Shown here: piece after piece, positions 33,569-42,853 of the stretch
How positions within the stretch are numbered: the stretch's first letter is position 1
How the letters are laid out: each line of letters begins with the position of its first letter
NCBI RefSeq assembly: GCF_020782235.1
Contig: NZ_JAJGNO010000010.1
Location: 62,001-126,000 of the forward strand
Direction: 5' to 3'
Source: Sphingobium naphthae
Lineage (GTDB): Bacteria; Pseudomonadota; Alphaproteobacteria; Sphingomonadales; Sphingomonadaceae
Length of the DNA stretch: 64,000 nt
Notes under the pieces: model-generated
Databases searched by the model: none
The model's input: the letters and a program-made list of their open reading frames with translations, nothing else
What the model was told of the DNA's origin: nothing
Made by a program: the position numbers and the translations under genes

Positions 33569-33889
33569 ATGCAAGCAACACTCAAGCAGGGTCGGCGACT
33601 GGAGTTGGCGATCATCGCCATCGCCGCGCTCGTATTCGCGCTCCTCTGGTTCGCCGGCCCGGCCCATGCGGGTGCCGACACCACGTTCGACACGGCGCTC
33701 ACCATGTTTACCGACTTCCTCCAGGGGTCGGGCGGCAAGATCATCACCGTTCTGTCGCTCGGCGGCGGGCTCGTCGCCCTGGCGTCCGGACGCTTCAGCC
33801 TCGGCCAGGTTGCCATCCCGGTCGGCGTCGGCGTCGGCGCGGGAACCGGTATCCCGATCGTCACCTCGACGGTCACCGCCACGATCTGA
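33569..33889 (+). CDS. traA: TraA-like F-type pilin precursor
   Basis: This 106-residue prepilin is chosen from the ATG at 33569. A basic start, a long hydrophobic helix (LAIIAIAALVFALLWFA) and GPAHAGADTTF form the leader and probable cleavage site. The mature part of about 70 residues has two hydrophobic helices (GGKIITVLSLGGGLVALASG and VAIPVGVGVGAGTGI) separated by a short basic loop, as in F pilin. Its place directly before traL-E-K-B is the classic operon order. It would be stored in the inner membrane and polymerised into the conjugative pilus. Confidence 0.8.
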   Translation: MQATLKQGRRLELAIIAIAALVFALLWFAGPAHAGADTTFDTALTMFTDFLQGSGGKIITVLSLGGGLVALASGRFSLGQVAIPVGVGVGAGTGIPIVTSTVTATI

Positions 33890-33947
33890 CGCAAGCATTC
33901 CCCCGGTCAGGGTAGCAGCCCTGATCCGGGCGGGGGAGGGTGGTGCA

Positions 33948-34238
33948 ATGGCCGGAGACAAATACGGCATACCGTCTCATCTGGATGATCCTGAGCTGAT
34001 CGGGCTGTGGACGCTGGATGAGTTCCTGGCGATGGTCATCCCATTCACCTGGGGCATCCTGTTTCAGCATATCCTCATCGGGTTGATACTCGCGGTTGCG
34101 GGCTGGTGGGGTCTTAGAAAGGCGAAAGCAGGGCGCACGGCGTCGTGGTTGCTTCATCTGGCTTATTGGCATTTGCCAGCCGGTTTCACCGGCATGCGGG
34201 CCACGCCACCCTCATATCTCCGGCTGATGGCAGGCTGA
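33948..34238 (+). CDS. traL: TraL pilus assembly protein
   Basis: This 96-residue protein starts at the ATG at 33948 with GGGGGAGGG upstream. It opens with IPSHLDDPELIGLWTLDEF, the typical amphipathic TraL beginning, then two membrane helices (VIPFTWGILFQHILIGLILAVAGWWG) and a C-terminal basic end. TraL is an inner membrane component for F-pilus assembly, comparable with VirB3. It lies between traA and traE with almost no gap (one base to traE). Confidence 0.85.
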   Translation: MAGDKYGIPSHLDDPELIGLWTLDEFLAMVIPFTWGILFQHILIGLILAVAGWWGLRKAKAGRTASWLLHLAYWHLPAGFTGMRATPPSYLRLMAG

Positions 34239-34239
34239 C

Positions 34240-34806
34240 ATGGAAGTCGCTTATAGCCACGCGCAGAACCAGCGCCTCCTCAAGCAGCGCAACCTGCTGC
34301 TGCTCGCGGCATCCGCACTGGCCGTTCTGGCCGCGATCCTCCTGCTGATCGGCTTTTCGCGCGACCGGGAGGTCGTATTGCAGCCGGTGCTTCGGTCACC
34401 GCTCACCATCTCAAGCGCCGGGGTGAGCCGCGAATATCTCGAACTGATCACGCGGGATGTCGTGGTCCTCACGCTCGACCGCTCACCCAGTAACCTGGAA
34501 TACTGGATGGAGTCAGTGCTCGCGATCGCTTCGCCACGCTCGCACGGTAAGCTCAAGACCGAGCTCCTCAAGATACTCGATGAGCAGCGCGGCTCGTCCA
34601 TCGCCCAGTTTTTCACGATCCAGAAAATGGAGCTCGATCCCCGCAATCTGCGGTCTCGGGTCACCGGGGAGCTTCACACGATCGTGGGCGACAAGGTGAT
34701 CTCGAAGGAGCGGCGGACCTTCCAGTATGACTGGGAATATTCGGGTGTTTCGCTTCGGCTCGTCGGTTTCGGAATGGTCTCAAGCGAAAAGGGACGCCCC
34801 TCATGA
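34240..34806 (+). CDS. traE: TraE pilus assembly protein
   Basis: This 188-residue protein has a short cytoplasmic start (NQRLLKQRNLLL), a single membrane helix at about 18-38, and a periplasmic domain with REYLELITRDVVVLTLDRSP and a later RRTFQYDWEYSG, as in TraE/VirB5-VirB8-type proteins. It belongs to the inner membrane platform of the F-type channel. The ATG sits one base after the traL stop, and the last codons overlap traK as ATGA. Confidence 0.9.
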   Translation: MEVAYSHAQNQRLLKQRNLLLLAASALAVLAAILLLIGFSRDREVVLQPVLRSPLTISSAGVSREYLELITRDVVVLTLDRSPSNLEYWMESVLAIASPRSHGKLKTELLKILDEQRGSSIAQFFTIQKMELDPRNLRSRVTGELHTIVGDKVISKERRTFQYDWEYSGVSLRLVGFGMVSSEKGRPS

Positions 34807-35606
34807 TCATCGTCTATGCGGCCGGTGGCGCGGCCATCGGCACCCTTCTGGCGTCGCGGGTCAATTGCATGGTGAGCCGCAGCATTGGCGGTCTGGTGCT
34901 TGGCGTGTCGCTGATGTCGCTTGCCACTCCCGCATGGGCCGACCAGACCATCATGGCCGGCGATAGCGCTCAGGTCGACTGCCAGGCGTCCGCAAAGGAC
35001 CTTACGCGGATCAGTCTGATCGAGGACGAGTTCGCGAGCGTCTCCAAGATCTCGACGGGCAATCCGATTGACGATTTCTCGGTCGTCAACGAACCGGTGA
35101 GGGGGGACATCTACCTGTCTGTCCCCAACGGGTTTTCGCGCTCTGCGCTCTCTTTCTTTGGAACCAGCAAGCGGGGCTACGTCTACAAGTTCGTTTGCCG
35201 GATCGGCGGCGACCAGGCCGCTCAGATATTCGTTTCCAACCCGGCCATTGCCAGGGCCCAGGTCGCGGAGACCATGCCGGCAAGCGCAGCGAGTGGCCCT
35301 CAGGATGCCGCCATCGAACTGGTCCGTGCGATGTACACGAACGGCACCGTCGAGGGCTTCGAGATGCGGCAGCGGTCATTCCGTCCGGTCTTTGTCGGCA
35401 ATCTCAAGGTCCAGATGATCGCGGAGTATCGCGGCACTGATCTGATCGGGCGGGTCCTGCGCATAGAGAATGCGGGCAGCGACCCGGTCGAACTCACAGA
35501 GCGCACCGTTGCGCCAACCAGCGCGCTCGCCGTGTCGATCGCCGAACCCAAGCTCGCGCCGGGGAAGGTCACGACCGCCTACCTCGTATCATCAAACCAG
35601 AGGTAA
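34803..35606 (+). CDS. traK: TraK, VirB9-like secretin-type channel subunit
   Basis: This 267-residue exported protein has a start overlapping traE (ATGA, with AAAAGGGA upstream). A second possible start at 34869 would give a shorter signal peptide ending in TPAWA. Mature residues show IMAGDSAQVDCQASAKDLTRI and, later, SNPVELTE-like strand motifs as in F TraK. The protein sits in the periplasm and outer membrane, where it joins TraV and TraB to form the core channel. It is followed by traB after three bases. Confidence 0.9.
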   Translation: MIIVYAAGGAAIGTLLASRVNCMVSRSIGGLVLGVSLMSLATPAWADQTIMAGDSAQVDCQASAKDLTRISLIEDEFASVSKISTGNPIDDFSVVNEPVRGDIYLSVPNGFSRSALSFFGTSKRGYVYKFVCRIGGDQAAQIFVSNPAIARAQVAETMPASAASGPQDAAIELVRAMYTNGTVEGFEMRQRSFRPVFVGNLKVQMIAEYRGTDLIGRVLRIENAGSDPVELTERTVAPTSALAVSIAEPKLAPGKVTTAYLVSSNQR

Positions 35607-35609
35607 GCC

Positions 35610-36935
35610 ATGGCTCTTTCCGACATCTTCAAACGCGATCGCCGGCCTCTGGACCAGGAGGAAGGAGAGGGTGTTTCGCCCATCGCCGACGAGCTATCCG
35701 GAAACGAGGCTGTTCGGCGAAAGCAGCGCATGTTGCTGGCCGGGGTCGCAGGCGTCGGTCTGCTCGCTTCCTCATTCTGGATCTTTTCGGGCAGCGACAG
35801 CGCCGACAAGCTCGATAGCGATAAGGCAGCCGAGGTCGCGGTCTCGACCAAGGACATGGTCAACCGCAATCTCTCCCAACAGGAGTGGATGGCCCTTTCC
35901 GAAAACCGCTTTCAGGCGACCGAGAACCAGCTCAAGGCCGTGAATGGGCAGCGGGATCGCATGGATGCGCTCACCGCACAGGTTGAAGCGCTCAAAGGCC
36001 AGAACATGGCGATGCGCTCGGATGGGCAGAGAGTTGTCTCCGCCTATCAGGCGGAAAATGAGCAATTGCGTCGCCAGATCAACGAACGCGCGGCCGCTCC
36101 GCCGGCGCCGGCCCCTGGTCCGGCAGCGCTCTATGGTCCGCGCGGACCACAGGCCTATCAGCGTCCGGACGAACCGGGTTCGGGCCAGACTGCGCCCTCG
36201 GCGGGCTATGGCAGCGAGGTGAAACTCGTCAATTTCACGACTGCGGATACCAGCACTGCTTCCAAGATTTCAAAGGGCAACACGGTTTACACCGACAGCC
36301 CCAACTACCTTCCGCCCAACAGCTTCGCCTCAGCCAAGGTCATTGTCGGCGTCGATGCCAGCGCCGGGGTCAACAGCCAGAGCGACCCGCTGCCGGTCGT
36401 GCTGCGCATAACGGGTCCGGCACGGTCGGTTCTTCAGAACGGCAAGCTGCTGACCACGAAGATCCAGGGCTGCCTCGTCAATGGCGCGGCACGCGGGGAC
36501 CTTTCCAGCGAGAAAGTCTACGTCAAGCTGCAGAAGATGACCTGCCCCCAGCCCGGAGGCCGGTACGCGGTGTCGGAGGTCAAGGGATTCCTGGCCTTTG
36601 GCGGCAAGACCGGCGTTCGCGGCCGGGTCGTGTCGCGCGAGGGCGGCCTCGTCACCCAGGCCTTTATCGCAGGCCTCTTCGGTGGCTTTGGGCGAGGCTT
36701 CTCCGCCAACGCCAATTCGGTTTTTCAAGGTACGACCATCACCAACGGCAAGCGCGACAAACTTTCCGCCGGCGAACTCCTTGAAGGCGGCTTTGGCGAA
36801 GGCGCGGCCCAGACCGGCGACATGGTCTCGAAATATCTGATCGAGCGCGCCGAGCAATATCAGCCGGTGATCGAGATGCCCACCGGCATCGATGTGGAAA
36901 TCGTGTTCCTGGAGGGGGTTTATGTCCGCAATTAA
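35610..36935 (+). CDS. traB: TraB, VirB10-like channel scaffold
   Basis: This 441-residue protein has one membrane helix near residues 43-60 (MLLAGVAGVGLLASSFWIF), then a coiled coil (about 85-150), a proline-rich linker (PPAPAPGPAALYGPRGP) and a C-terminal VirB10-type beta domain with PPNSFASAKVIVGVDA, GPARSVLQNGKLLTTKIQGC and VFLEGVYVR at the end. TraB bridges the inner and outer membranes and transmits energy from the ATPase to the outer pore. Its last 14 bases overlap the DsbC-like gene. Confidence 0.9.
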   Translation: MALSDIFKRDRRPLDQEEGEGVSPIADELSGNEAVRRKQRMLLAGVAGVGLLASSFWIFSGSDSADKLDSDKAAEVAVSTKDMVNRNLSQQEWMALSENRFQATENQLKAVNGQRDRMDALTAQVEALKGQNMAMRSDGQRVVSAYQAENEQLRRQINERAAAPPAPAPGPAALYGPRGPQAYQRPDEPGSGQTAPSAGYGSEVKLVNFTTADTSTASKISKGNTVYTDSPNYLPPNSFASAKVIVGVDASAGVNSQSDPLPVVLRITGPARSVLQNGKLLTTKIQGCLVNGAARGDLSSEKVYVKLQKMTCPQPGGRYAVSEVKGFLAFGGKTGVRGRVVSREGGLVTQAFIAGLFGGFGRGFSANANSVFQGTTITNGKRDKLSAGELLEGGFGEGAAQTGDMVSKYLIERAEQYQPVIEMPTGIDVEIVFLEGVYVRN

Positions 36936-37824
36936 GTGGCTGCGTGCGCGTGTTCCCACGGGCCTTTCGCGATCCTGGATCGCACCGGCTTCCGCAATCG
37001 CCCTGTGCTCGGTCATTGGCGCCGCCGGCGTTGCGGTTGCGCAGAACCTCGTACGCCCAGGCGCGAAGGTCGAGAGCCTCCTGAAGGCCCGCCTTCCCAA
37101 GACGGAACTGACCAAGGTCGACTGCGAAAAGCTGACCGGGCTTTGCGAAGTGACCGCGGGGGCCAATCTCTTCTATGTCGATCAAGGGGCCCGCTACCTG
37201 GTCATCGGCCGCGTCTATGACATGGAGACACGGCAGGATCTGACCGCCGCGCGCCTGCTCGAAATCAACCCCGACATGTTGGTTGGCGGCGCTGCTACGG
37301 CGAACGCCGCCGGGAGCCCCTCGGGTCGCGAGGAGGAGGAACTGGCGAGCCTGGGGCGGGGAGCGGCAGCCACAAAAGTGGCGCTTCCCGCCCGCCCCTC
37401 GACATTGCCGCTCGCCAGCCTGCCGAAGGATGGAGCGATCATATGGGGCAATCCGGCAGGGCCCACTGTCACAGTCTTCAGCGACTTCAGGTGCTCCTAT
37501 TGCCGCGCCTTGAGCAATGTCCTGCGCTCGATGAACGTGCGTGTCGTCGAGCGGCCCATATCCGTGCTCGGCAGCCGGGATCTGGCGGACCGGGTCTATT
37601 GCGCAAAGAACCGCGAGGAAGCTCTTCATGCGGCCTATTCGGGCGAACCGCTGAGCGGCAGTTCTGCAAAATGCGACACTTCCGGGCTCGATGCCAATGA
37701 GAGCTTTGCCCGAAAGCACGGGCTTTCAGGCACGCCGGTCATTGTACGCAGCGATGGCGCGATGCTGGAAGGCTATCGTCCACGCGCATTTCTCGAAACC
37801 TGGCTCAAGGCGGCACGCCCATGA
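36922..37824 (+). CDS. dsbC: DsbC-type periplasmic disulfide isomerase
   Basis: This 300-residue exported protein has a signal peptide in the first 35 residues (IALCSVIGAAGVAVA). An N-terminal dimerisation-like domain is followed by a thioredoxin fold whose active site is C-S-Y-C in DFRCSYCRAL, near residues 191-194. The cis-proline region is GLSGTPVIV. Such isomerases are part of the tra operons of F-like sphingomonad plasmids and probably correct disulfides in cysteine-rich Tra proteins such as TraU and TraN. The ATG at 36922 overlaps traB; the longer frame to 36892 is unlikely. Confidence 0.9.
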   Translation: MSAIKWLRARVPTGLSRSWIAPASAIALCSVIGAAGVAVAQNLVRPGAKVESLLKARLPKTELTKVDCEKLTGLCEVTAGANLFYVDQGARYLVIGRVYDMETRQDLTAARLLEINPDMLVGGAATANAAGSPSGREEEELASLGRGAAATKVALPARPSTLPLASLPKDGAIIWGNPAGPTVTVFSDFRCSYCRALSNVLRSMNVRVVERPISVLGSRDLADRVYCAKNREEALHAAYSGEPLSGSSAKCDTSGLDANESFARKHGLSGTPVIVRSDGAMLEGYRPRAFLETWLKAARP

Positions 37825-38756
37825 TTGGGAAACCAATCCGGCGGCGTGCCGGCAGCGCCCCCACGCTCCTCGCGTTCTTCGCCCTTGGCGGCTGCGCGAG
37901 CCTTGGGGGAAACATTGCGGGTAGTTTCTCCTGCCCCGCCCCCGACGGGGTGTGCGCACCGGCCTCCGCTATCGACGATCGCGCTTTGGCGATGATCTCC
38001 GGCGAGGAGGGGGACCGCTTCATTCCGGCCGGGGCCGATGCGGCACCGGCGGGCAATGTCTCGGCCCGCCAGATCAGTCGCACCGCATTGGCGACCTCCA
38101 ACGCGGGTGTCTCCCCCGTCGGGGCGCCCCGAACGTCCGAAAAGGTGCTTCGCATCGTCTTCCAGCCCTATGTCGATGAGCGCGGCCGCCTCCACGAGGC
38201 AAGCGCGATCCATGCCGTCGTCCAACAGGGCGAATGGCAGGAGCAGGCCCGTCAGGACGCGGCCATACTTCCGCCGACAGGACTTGCTGCTACGGGAGCC
38301 GGCGGCGAATCCATCAGCGACGCGCTTGCGCGAGATGATGCCGCCCCAGTCGGCGCGATCTTGCCTGATCCTGCAGCCGTAGCTGCGGCTCGCGCGAGGG
38401 TCGCCAATCCGATCGACGGAATAAAGGCCGATGTCGCGCAGCGCCTGCACGCCGATCGACCACGCCCCACATCGCCTCAGGCCGTCTCGAAAACGGTCGG
38501 GATCACCAAGCAAGATGGGACCGCGCAACCAGAACGAGCGGCCGGCTCTATCGGCTCGAACGCAGTGCAGAAGCCGGTGTCCGCCGAAAAGGCCGAGGCT
38601 GGCCGTGCCGCGACCGACCAGATCAAGGCAAGCGAGCCCTACCAGCGCAGCACAGGGACAATCGAGAGCACAGCCCGTGCCGCAGCGAGCGGCGCTGTCA
38701 CAGGCGCGAGCGTGAAGGCGGAAAGCTTCCCCGCGACCGTTCCGGAGCATGACTGA
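37821..38756 (+). CDS. traV: TraV, outer membrane lipoprotein of the core channel
   Basis: This 311-residue protein begins with a lipoprotein signal ending in ALGGC (lipid cysteine near 25), and then CPAPDGVC. F TraV is only about 170 residues; this one has a long alanine- and proline-rich low-complexity C-terminal part. The folded part contains KVLRIVFQPYVDERGRLHEAS, a typical TraV strand region. It would pair with TraK and TraB, like VirB7 with VirB9 and VirB10. ATGA overlaps link it to both neighbours. Confidence 0.85.
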   Translation: MIGKPIRRRAGSAPTLLAFFALGGCASLGGNIAGSFSCPAPDGVCAPASAIDDRALAMISGEEGDRFIPAGADAAPAGNVSARQISRTALATSNAGVSPVGAPRTSEKVLRIVFQPYVDERGRLHEASAIHAVVQQGEWQEQARQDAAILPPTGLAATGAGGESISDALARDDAAPVGAILPDPAAVAAARARVANPIDGIKADVAQRLHADRPRPTSPQAVSKTVGITKQDGTAQPERAAGSIGSNAVQKPVSAEKAEAGRAATDQIKASEPYQRSTGTIESTARAAASGAVTGASVKAESFPATVPEHD

Positions 38757-41347
38757 TGGCCAAGAAACGCGGTTTCCTGGATCAGCTTCTTGCAAGCCTG
38801 ATGGGCGATGCCAGGCACCCCGATGCTCAAAGACCATCGCTCGGTGTGCCGATGCTCGCGCATTGGCTGCCCTACCGAAGCTATGATCCCAAGACCGGGA
38901 TTTTCTACAATAGCGCGTCGCGGGGCTTCGTGATCGAGGCGGCGCCATTGGTTGGCGCCGACGAACGCACCGGCGAAATCCTGACGCAGTTCCTCTCCGA
39001 AGCGATCCCGGCGCCCGGCTGCCTCCAGTTTCACCAATGGATGAGCCCCAGGGTCAGCGAACGCCTGTCGCGTTGGTATCTGCCACGATACTCGGCCGCC
39101 GGCGTCTACGAGCGCATGGCGAAACATCGTGTCGAGTTTCTGACCGCGGGTGTCTGGGATTCCCTATCCAGGGATGCCCCATTTTCGCTTCGCAACCACC
39201 GGGTGGCGATCTCCTATTCAACGCCCGAGAATTCCAGCGTCTCAACCGAGGATATCGTCACCGTCATGGACGGGCTGATCTCGGCTCTGGCCTCGGTCAA
39301 CGTCTCGGCCCGAAAAATGGACCCGGAAGCGCTCATCGCGTGGATCGATGATATCACCTCGCCGACGACCGCACCCGGCGATGATGCGGTGAGCTATAAT
39401 CCGCTCGATCCGATCGCCGATCAGGCTGTCCGACGCGACATCGAGATGAAAATCGATCCGGACAGGATCCTGCTTCGCACCGAGCGATTTCGCCCGACCG
39501 GCCGCACATTGGGCGGGGCTCCAGAGATCGGGGAGATCTATCCCGATGTCTTCGACGTCAGGTCCTTCTCGGTGCGCAACCTTCCGCAGCGTTGGGCACC
39601 CTGGGATTGCGCTCGCCTGATCGGCGACATGTTCACTGACAAGCTGCGCATGCCTTGCCCGGTCGCCACCAATCTGTGCCTTGAGTTTCCCGATCCGCAG
39701 GCCGCGAGCAGCAAAGCGGGCTACAAGTTCATGCGCACCACCAGTCTGGCGGATTCCAAGTCCGCCAGATTTCTGCCGCAGCTGCGCGATCAGAGCCAGG
39801 AGTGGAAGCACGTCAACGACGAGATCCGCCAGGGACGCAAGCTCATCCGGCTGTTCTACAGCGTGTCGGCATTCTCCCCCAAAGGGAAGGGTGATGCGAA
39901 TGAGCGCATTCTGAAATCTGTCTATCGTGCGGCGGGCTGGGACCTGCTGGACGATCGCTATCTCCAGATCATGGGGCTGTTGTGCGCCATGCCGATGACG
40001 ATGGCGAACGGGCTGGCCCGCGACCTCGATCGCATGAAGCGCATGCGCACGATGCTCAGTACGACGGCGGCCAATCTTGCTCCGATACAGGGTGAGTATC
40101 TGGGCGGACAGACGCCGCATCTCTTGTTGATCGGGCGTCGCGGCCAACCCTTCTTCTGGTCGCCCTTCGAGAATTCGGCGGGAAATCACAATGTCGCGGT
40201 GTTCGGCAAGTCAGGGTCGGGCAAGTCGGTCGCGCTGCAGGAATTGTGCGCCTCCTTATGCGGCGCAGGCTCAAAGGTTGTCGTGATCGACGATGGTCGT
40301 TCGTTTGAGCACTCGGCCAAGCTGCAAGGCGGAGCTTTTGTCGAGTTCACCATGAGCTCGGGCTTCTGCCTCAACCCTTTCTCGATGATCGATGAGGCGC
40401 AGGCCGAGGCGGATGAGGATTATCTGCTCGACTGCATGGCGATGCTGAAGGCGATCATTAATCAGATGTCGCGTCATATCGACAGGCTCAACGATACCGA
40501 GCGCGGGCTGATCGACGGAGCGGTCAACGCCGTGTGGGAGGAGAAGCGTCGGGCAGGCTCGATCGATGATGTGATTGCTGCACTCGACGCCACCGGCAAT
40601 GAGCTGGCCGCCAACCTCGGCATCGCGATGCGCCCTTTCTCCAGTGGCGGCACTTATGGCCGCTTCTTTCAGGGGGAAGTTTCCTTCGAGCTGAAAGCCC
40701 AGCTCACCGTCTTCGAGCTGTCGGATCTCTCGTCGCGCGAGGAGCTGCGCAGCGTGGTCCTGACCGCGATCATGTTCATGAGCCAGCAGATGATGCGCAA
40801 GGTGGACCGAGCCACACCCAAGGCGCTGCTCCTCGATGAAGCCTGGCAGATGCTCAAGGGAGGGGCGATGGCCGATTTCATCGAGACCTACGCGCGCACC
40901 TGCCGGAAATATGGCGCTTCGCTCGTGACCGCGACTCAGTCCCTCAACGACTATTACAAGTCGGAAGGCTCGATCGCCGCGCTGGAGAACAGCGACTGGT
41001 TCGTGATCCTCCAGCAGAAGCCGGAGACGATCGCCGACTTCAAGAAGCACGACCGCTTCGAAATGGACGACTATACCGATGCGCTGCTGCGCTCCCTCAA
41101 GCGCAACGGGTTCGAATATTCCGACATCATGATCAAGGGGCCTGACACCCTGGCGGTGGGCCGGCTGGTGCTCGATCCCTTCTCGGCCGCGCTGTTCTCC
41201 TCAAGCCCCAAGACCTTCGCGATGATCGAGGCGCTTGTCGAGAGCGGGCTCGCCATGGATGAGGCCATCGAACGCGTTGCCTACCCTGACAATCCGGAGA
41301 GGTGGACATCGCTCGTCGATGACGCTGCTCCGCTGGCGGCGGAGTAA
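38756..41347 (+). CDS. traC: TraC, VirB4-type ATPase
   Basis: This 863-residue cytoplasmic ATPase powers pilus assembly and transfer. An N-terminal domain of about 430 residues (SRWYLPRYSAAG, FRPTGRTLGGAPEIG) is followed by the motor: Walker A GKSGSGKSV at about 484-492, Walker B LLLDEAWQML near 690, and an arginine/RecA-type segment RTCRKYGASLVTATQSLNDYY. The length is close to F TraC (875). It shares one base with the end of traV (TGATGG). Confidence 0.95.
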   Translation: MAKKRGFLDQLLASLMGDARHPDAQRPSLGVPMLAHWLPYRSYDPKTGIFYNSASRGFVIEAAPLVGADERTGEILTQFLSEAIPAPGCLQFHQWMSPRVSERLSRWYLPRYSAAGVYERMAKHRVEFLTAGVWDSLSRDAPFSLRNHRVAISYSTPENSSVSTEDIVTVMDGLISALASVNVSARKMDPEALIAWIDDITSPTTAPGDDAVSYNPLDPIADQAVRRDIEMKIDPDRILLRTERFRPTGRTLGGAPEIGEIYPDVFDVRSFSVRNLPQRWAPWDCARLIGDMFTDKLRMPCPVATNLCLEFPDPQAASSKAGYKFMRTTSLADSKSARFLPQLRDQSQEWKHVNDEIRQGRKLIRLFYSVSAFSPKGKGDANERILKSVYRAAGWDLLDDRYLQIMGLLCAMPMTMANGLARDLDRMKRMRTMLSTTAANLAPIQGEYLGGQTPHLLLIGRRGQPFFWSPFENSAGNHNVAVFGKSGSGKSVALQELCASLCGAGSKVVVIDDGRSFEHSAKLQGGAFVEFTMSSGFCLNPFSMIDEAQAEADEDYLLDCMAMLKAIINQMSRHIDRLNDTERGLIDGAVNAVWEEKRRAGSIDDVIAALDATGNELAANLGIAMRPFSSGGTYGRFFQGEVSFELKAQLTVFELSDLSSREELRSVVLTAIMFMSQQMMRKVDRATPKALLLDEAWQMLKGGAMADFIETYARTCRKYGASLVTATQSLNDYYKSEGSIAALENSDWFVILQQKPETIADFKKHDRFEMDDYTDALLRSLKRNGFEYSDIMIKGPDTLAVGRLVLDPFSAALFSSSPKTFAMIEALVESGLAMDEAIERVAYPDNPERWTSLVDDAAPLAAE

Positions 41348-41351
41348 TCCG

Positions 41352-41690
41352 ATGAAGCCATTTTTCCCAAGGACCGTCCCGCGGAAAGACAAGCGGCCTG
41401 CGCTGGGCGCAGTCCTGTTTGCGGCGCTTCATGCCTGCGGGCTGATTGCGACTACGCTTCTCCTCACCTGGGGGCTGTTCATTCTCTTCTTCCTCGCGAT
41501 CGGCGGCTTCTCGTTCGACGGTCTCATGCACCAGCTCGCCAATCTCGCTTCGCGCTATGTCGCAGCGGACCCGGACCGGATCGCGAACTTCCGGACCGTG
41601 GTCCTTGTCTCCCACCTGCTTTTGTCCGGGGCGGTGATCGTTCTTCGTCGCCACGCCCTACTACCCAAGATGGAGGCGTATCATGGTTGA
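41352..41690 (+). CDS. Membrane protein of unknown role within the tra operon
   Basis: This 112-residue protein with a basic N-terminus has two to three hydrophobic helices: VLFAALHACGLIATTLLL with WGLFILFFLAIGGF, and a third near VVLVSHLLLSGAVIVL. There is no F counterpart in this position between traC and trbI that I recognise. The ATG at 41352 is four bases after the traC stop, and the last codons overlap trbI by eight bases, so it is translated with them. A role in channel assembly or entry exclusion is possible but not supported by a motif. Confidence 0.6.
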   Translation: MKPFFPRTVPRKDKRPALGAVLFAALHACGLIATTLLLTWGLFILFFLAIGGFSFDGLMHQLANLASRYVAADPDRIANFRTVVLVSHLLLSGAVIVLRRHALLPKMEAYHG

Positions 41691-42336
41691 GCAGCAGCCG
41701 GAGCTGGATCTGCCATTGCCCCGACAGAGTGGGGCGCGTCGCAAGCGCGCTCTGTTTGCGGGTTTCTCGCGCGGACAACTCGTTGCCATTGTCCTGCTCG
41801 CCTGCGCGCTGGTCTGGTCGATGTGGGTTACGAAGCGACTGCTTACGCCCGAACGCGATCACATCGTGGCTGCGCGGCTCTCGAACATTGTGGGCGAATA
41901 TGTGCAGGCGCAGGCACGCTCTGCGGCGCCTCCTGCGCAGGTCGAAGCCGAAATGAAGGCGTTCATGGCCACGCTCGACGGTGAACTCCAGAAGCGCAGC
42001 GCCGCTGGCGAGGTGGTCCTGGTGGGCGAAGCGGTCCTGACGAAAAACGTCCCCGATATCACTGACACGCTTCGCCGCGCGGTCTATGCGGGGGGCATTA
42101 AGTTGCCGGCAGCAGCCTCTCCCCAGACGTTGCAACGCCTTCAGGAACAACTGCCCCCCGCCAGCCTTGTCGACGCGATCCCGGCGGTCGATCCGGCGAT
42201 CGGCCAGACCGAGAATTTCGATCCGCCGGCGCCGTTCCCGGACGGACCGCAGGGAGCGGTCTCGCAGCCCAACGTGTCGCGACCTTCGGCATCGGTCTCA
42301 ACCTTTGGAGGCCCGGGCGATGGCAACGGCCAGTGA
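41683..42336 (+). CDS. trbI: TrbI, F-type pilus retraction/assembly protein
   Basis: This 217-residue protein has one N-terminal membrane helix (GQLVAIVLLACALVWSMWV), a helical periplasmic region (RLSNIVGEYVQAQ, AEMKAFMATLDGEL) and the conserved VVLVGEAVLTKNVPDITDTLRRAVY stretch of the TrbI_Ftype family. F TrbI is about 128 residues and influences pilus outgrowth or retraction. This version has an additional proline-rich tail. It overlaps both neighbours, and the start at 41683 follows the position expected from the F order traC-trbI. Confidence 0.8.
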   Translation: MVEQQPELDLPLPRQSGARRKRALFAGFSRGQLVAIVLLACALVWSMWVTKRLLTPERDHIVAARLSNIVGEYVQAQARSAAPPAQVEAEMKAFMATLDGELQKRSAAGEVVLVGEAVLTKNVPDITDTLRRAVYAGGIKLPAAASPQTLQRLQEQLPPASLVDAIPAVDPAIGQTENFDPPAPFPDGPQGAVSQPNVSRPSASVSTFGGPGDGNGQ

Positions 42337-42853
42337 AAGCCCGGTACGGGGAAGGCGTTCGGCCGGGCACCTGTGGATTTTGCTGGGCGTGTTCGTGACG
42401 GGCAGCGTTGTCCTTACGGCTATCGCCGATTGGCGCGCCCATCATCTCTTCCTGGTCAACGCCACGCATTCACTGCCCAACTGGGCCTTTCTGATCCGGC
42501 GAGGGGCATTGCCTGAACGCGGCGAGTATGTGTTCTTCGATCCACCTCATTCCGCGCTCATCAAACGACATTTCGGCGCCCGCCCGCAGATGTTCGGCAA
42601 GATCATCTATGGAATGCCCGGCGATATCATCGCCCATGACGGATCGCGCGTGCAGGTGAACGGGCGCGAGGTCGCCCGGATGAAGGCCGTCACGAAGCTC
42701 GGGGAGGCTCTGACGCCCGGAGTGACGGGGGCCATCCCTGCGGGTTGCTACTATGCCGGCACCCCCCACAGGGACGGGTTTGACAGTCGCTACGCGGAGA
42801 TCGGGCTGGTCTGCCGGCGGCAGATCATCGGGGTTGGGACGCCAGTGCTATGA
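42320..42853 (+). CDS. S26-type signal peptidase (TraF/LepB-like)
   Basis: This 177-residue membrane peptidase has an N-terminal helix (LWILLGVFVTGSVVL), then HSLPNWAFLIRRG, where the S in the S-x-P/L-x-x-W box is the likely nucleophile, and KIIYGMPGDIIAHDG, where K acts as general base. The end GCYYAGTPHRDGFDSRY is the usual box E region. In RP4 TraF cyclises the pilin, and in F the host peptidase cuts the leader. Here a plasmid-coded peptidase in the operon probably processes the TraA precursor. It overlaps traW as ATGA. Confidence 0.85.
   Translation: MATASESPVRGRRSAGHLWILLGVFVTGSVVLTAIADWRAHHLFLVNATHSLPNWAFLIRRGALPERGEYVFFDPPHSALIKRHFGARPQMFGKIIYGMPGDIIAHDGSRVQVNGREVARMKAVTKLGEALTPGVTGAIPAGCYYAGTPHRDGFDSRYAEIGLVCRRQIIGVGTPVL

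Noticed and set aside
33368..33970. Minus-strand frame of 200 codons over the traA region
   Set aside because: It is the mirror of traA and has repetitive G/D/R composition. Only its last 40 codons, outside traA, look protein-like, and they lack a good start.
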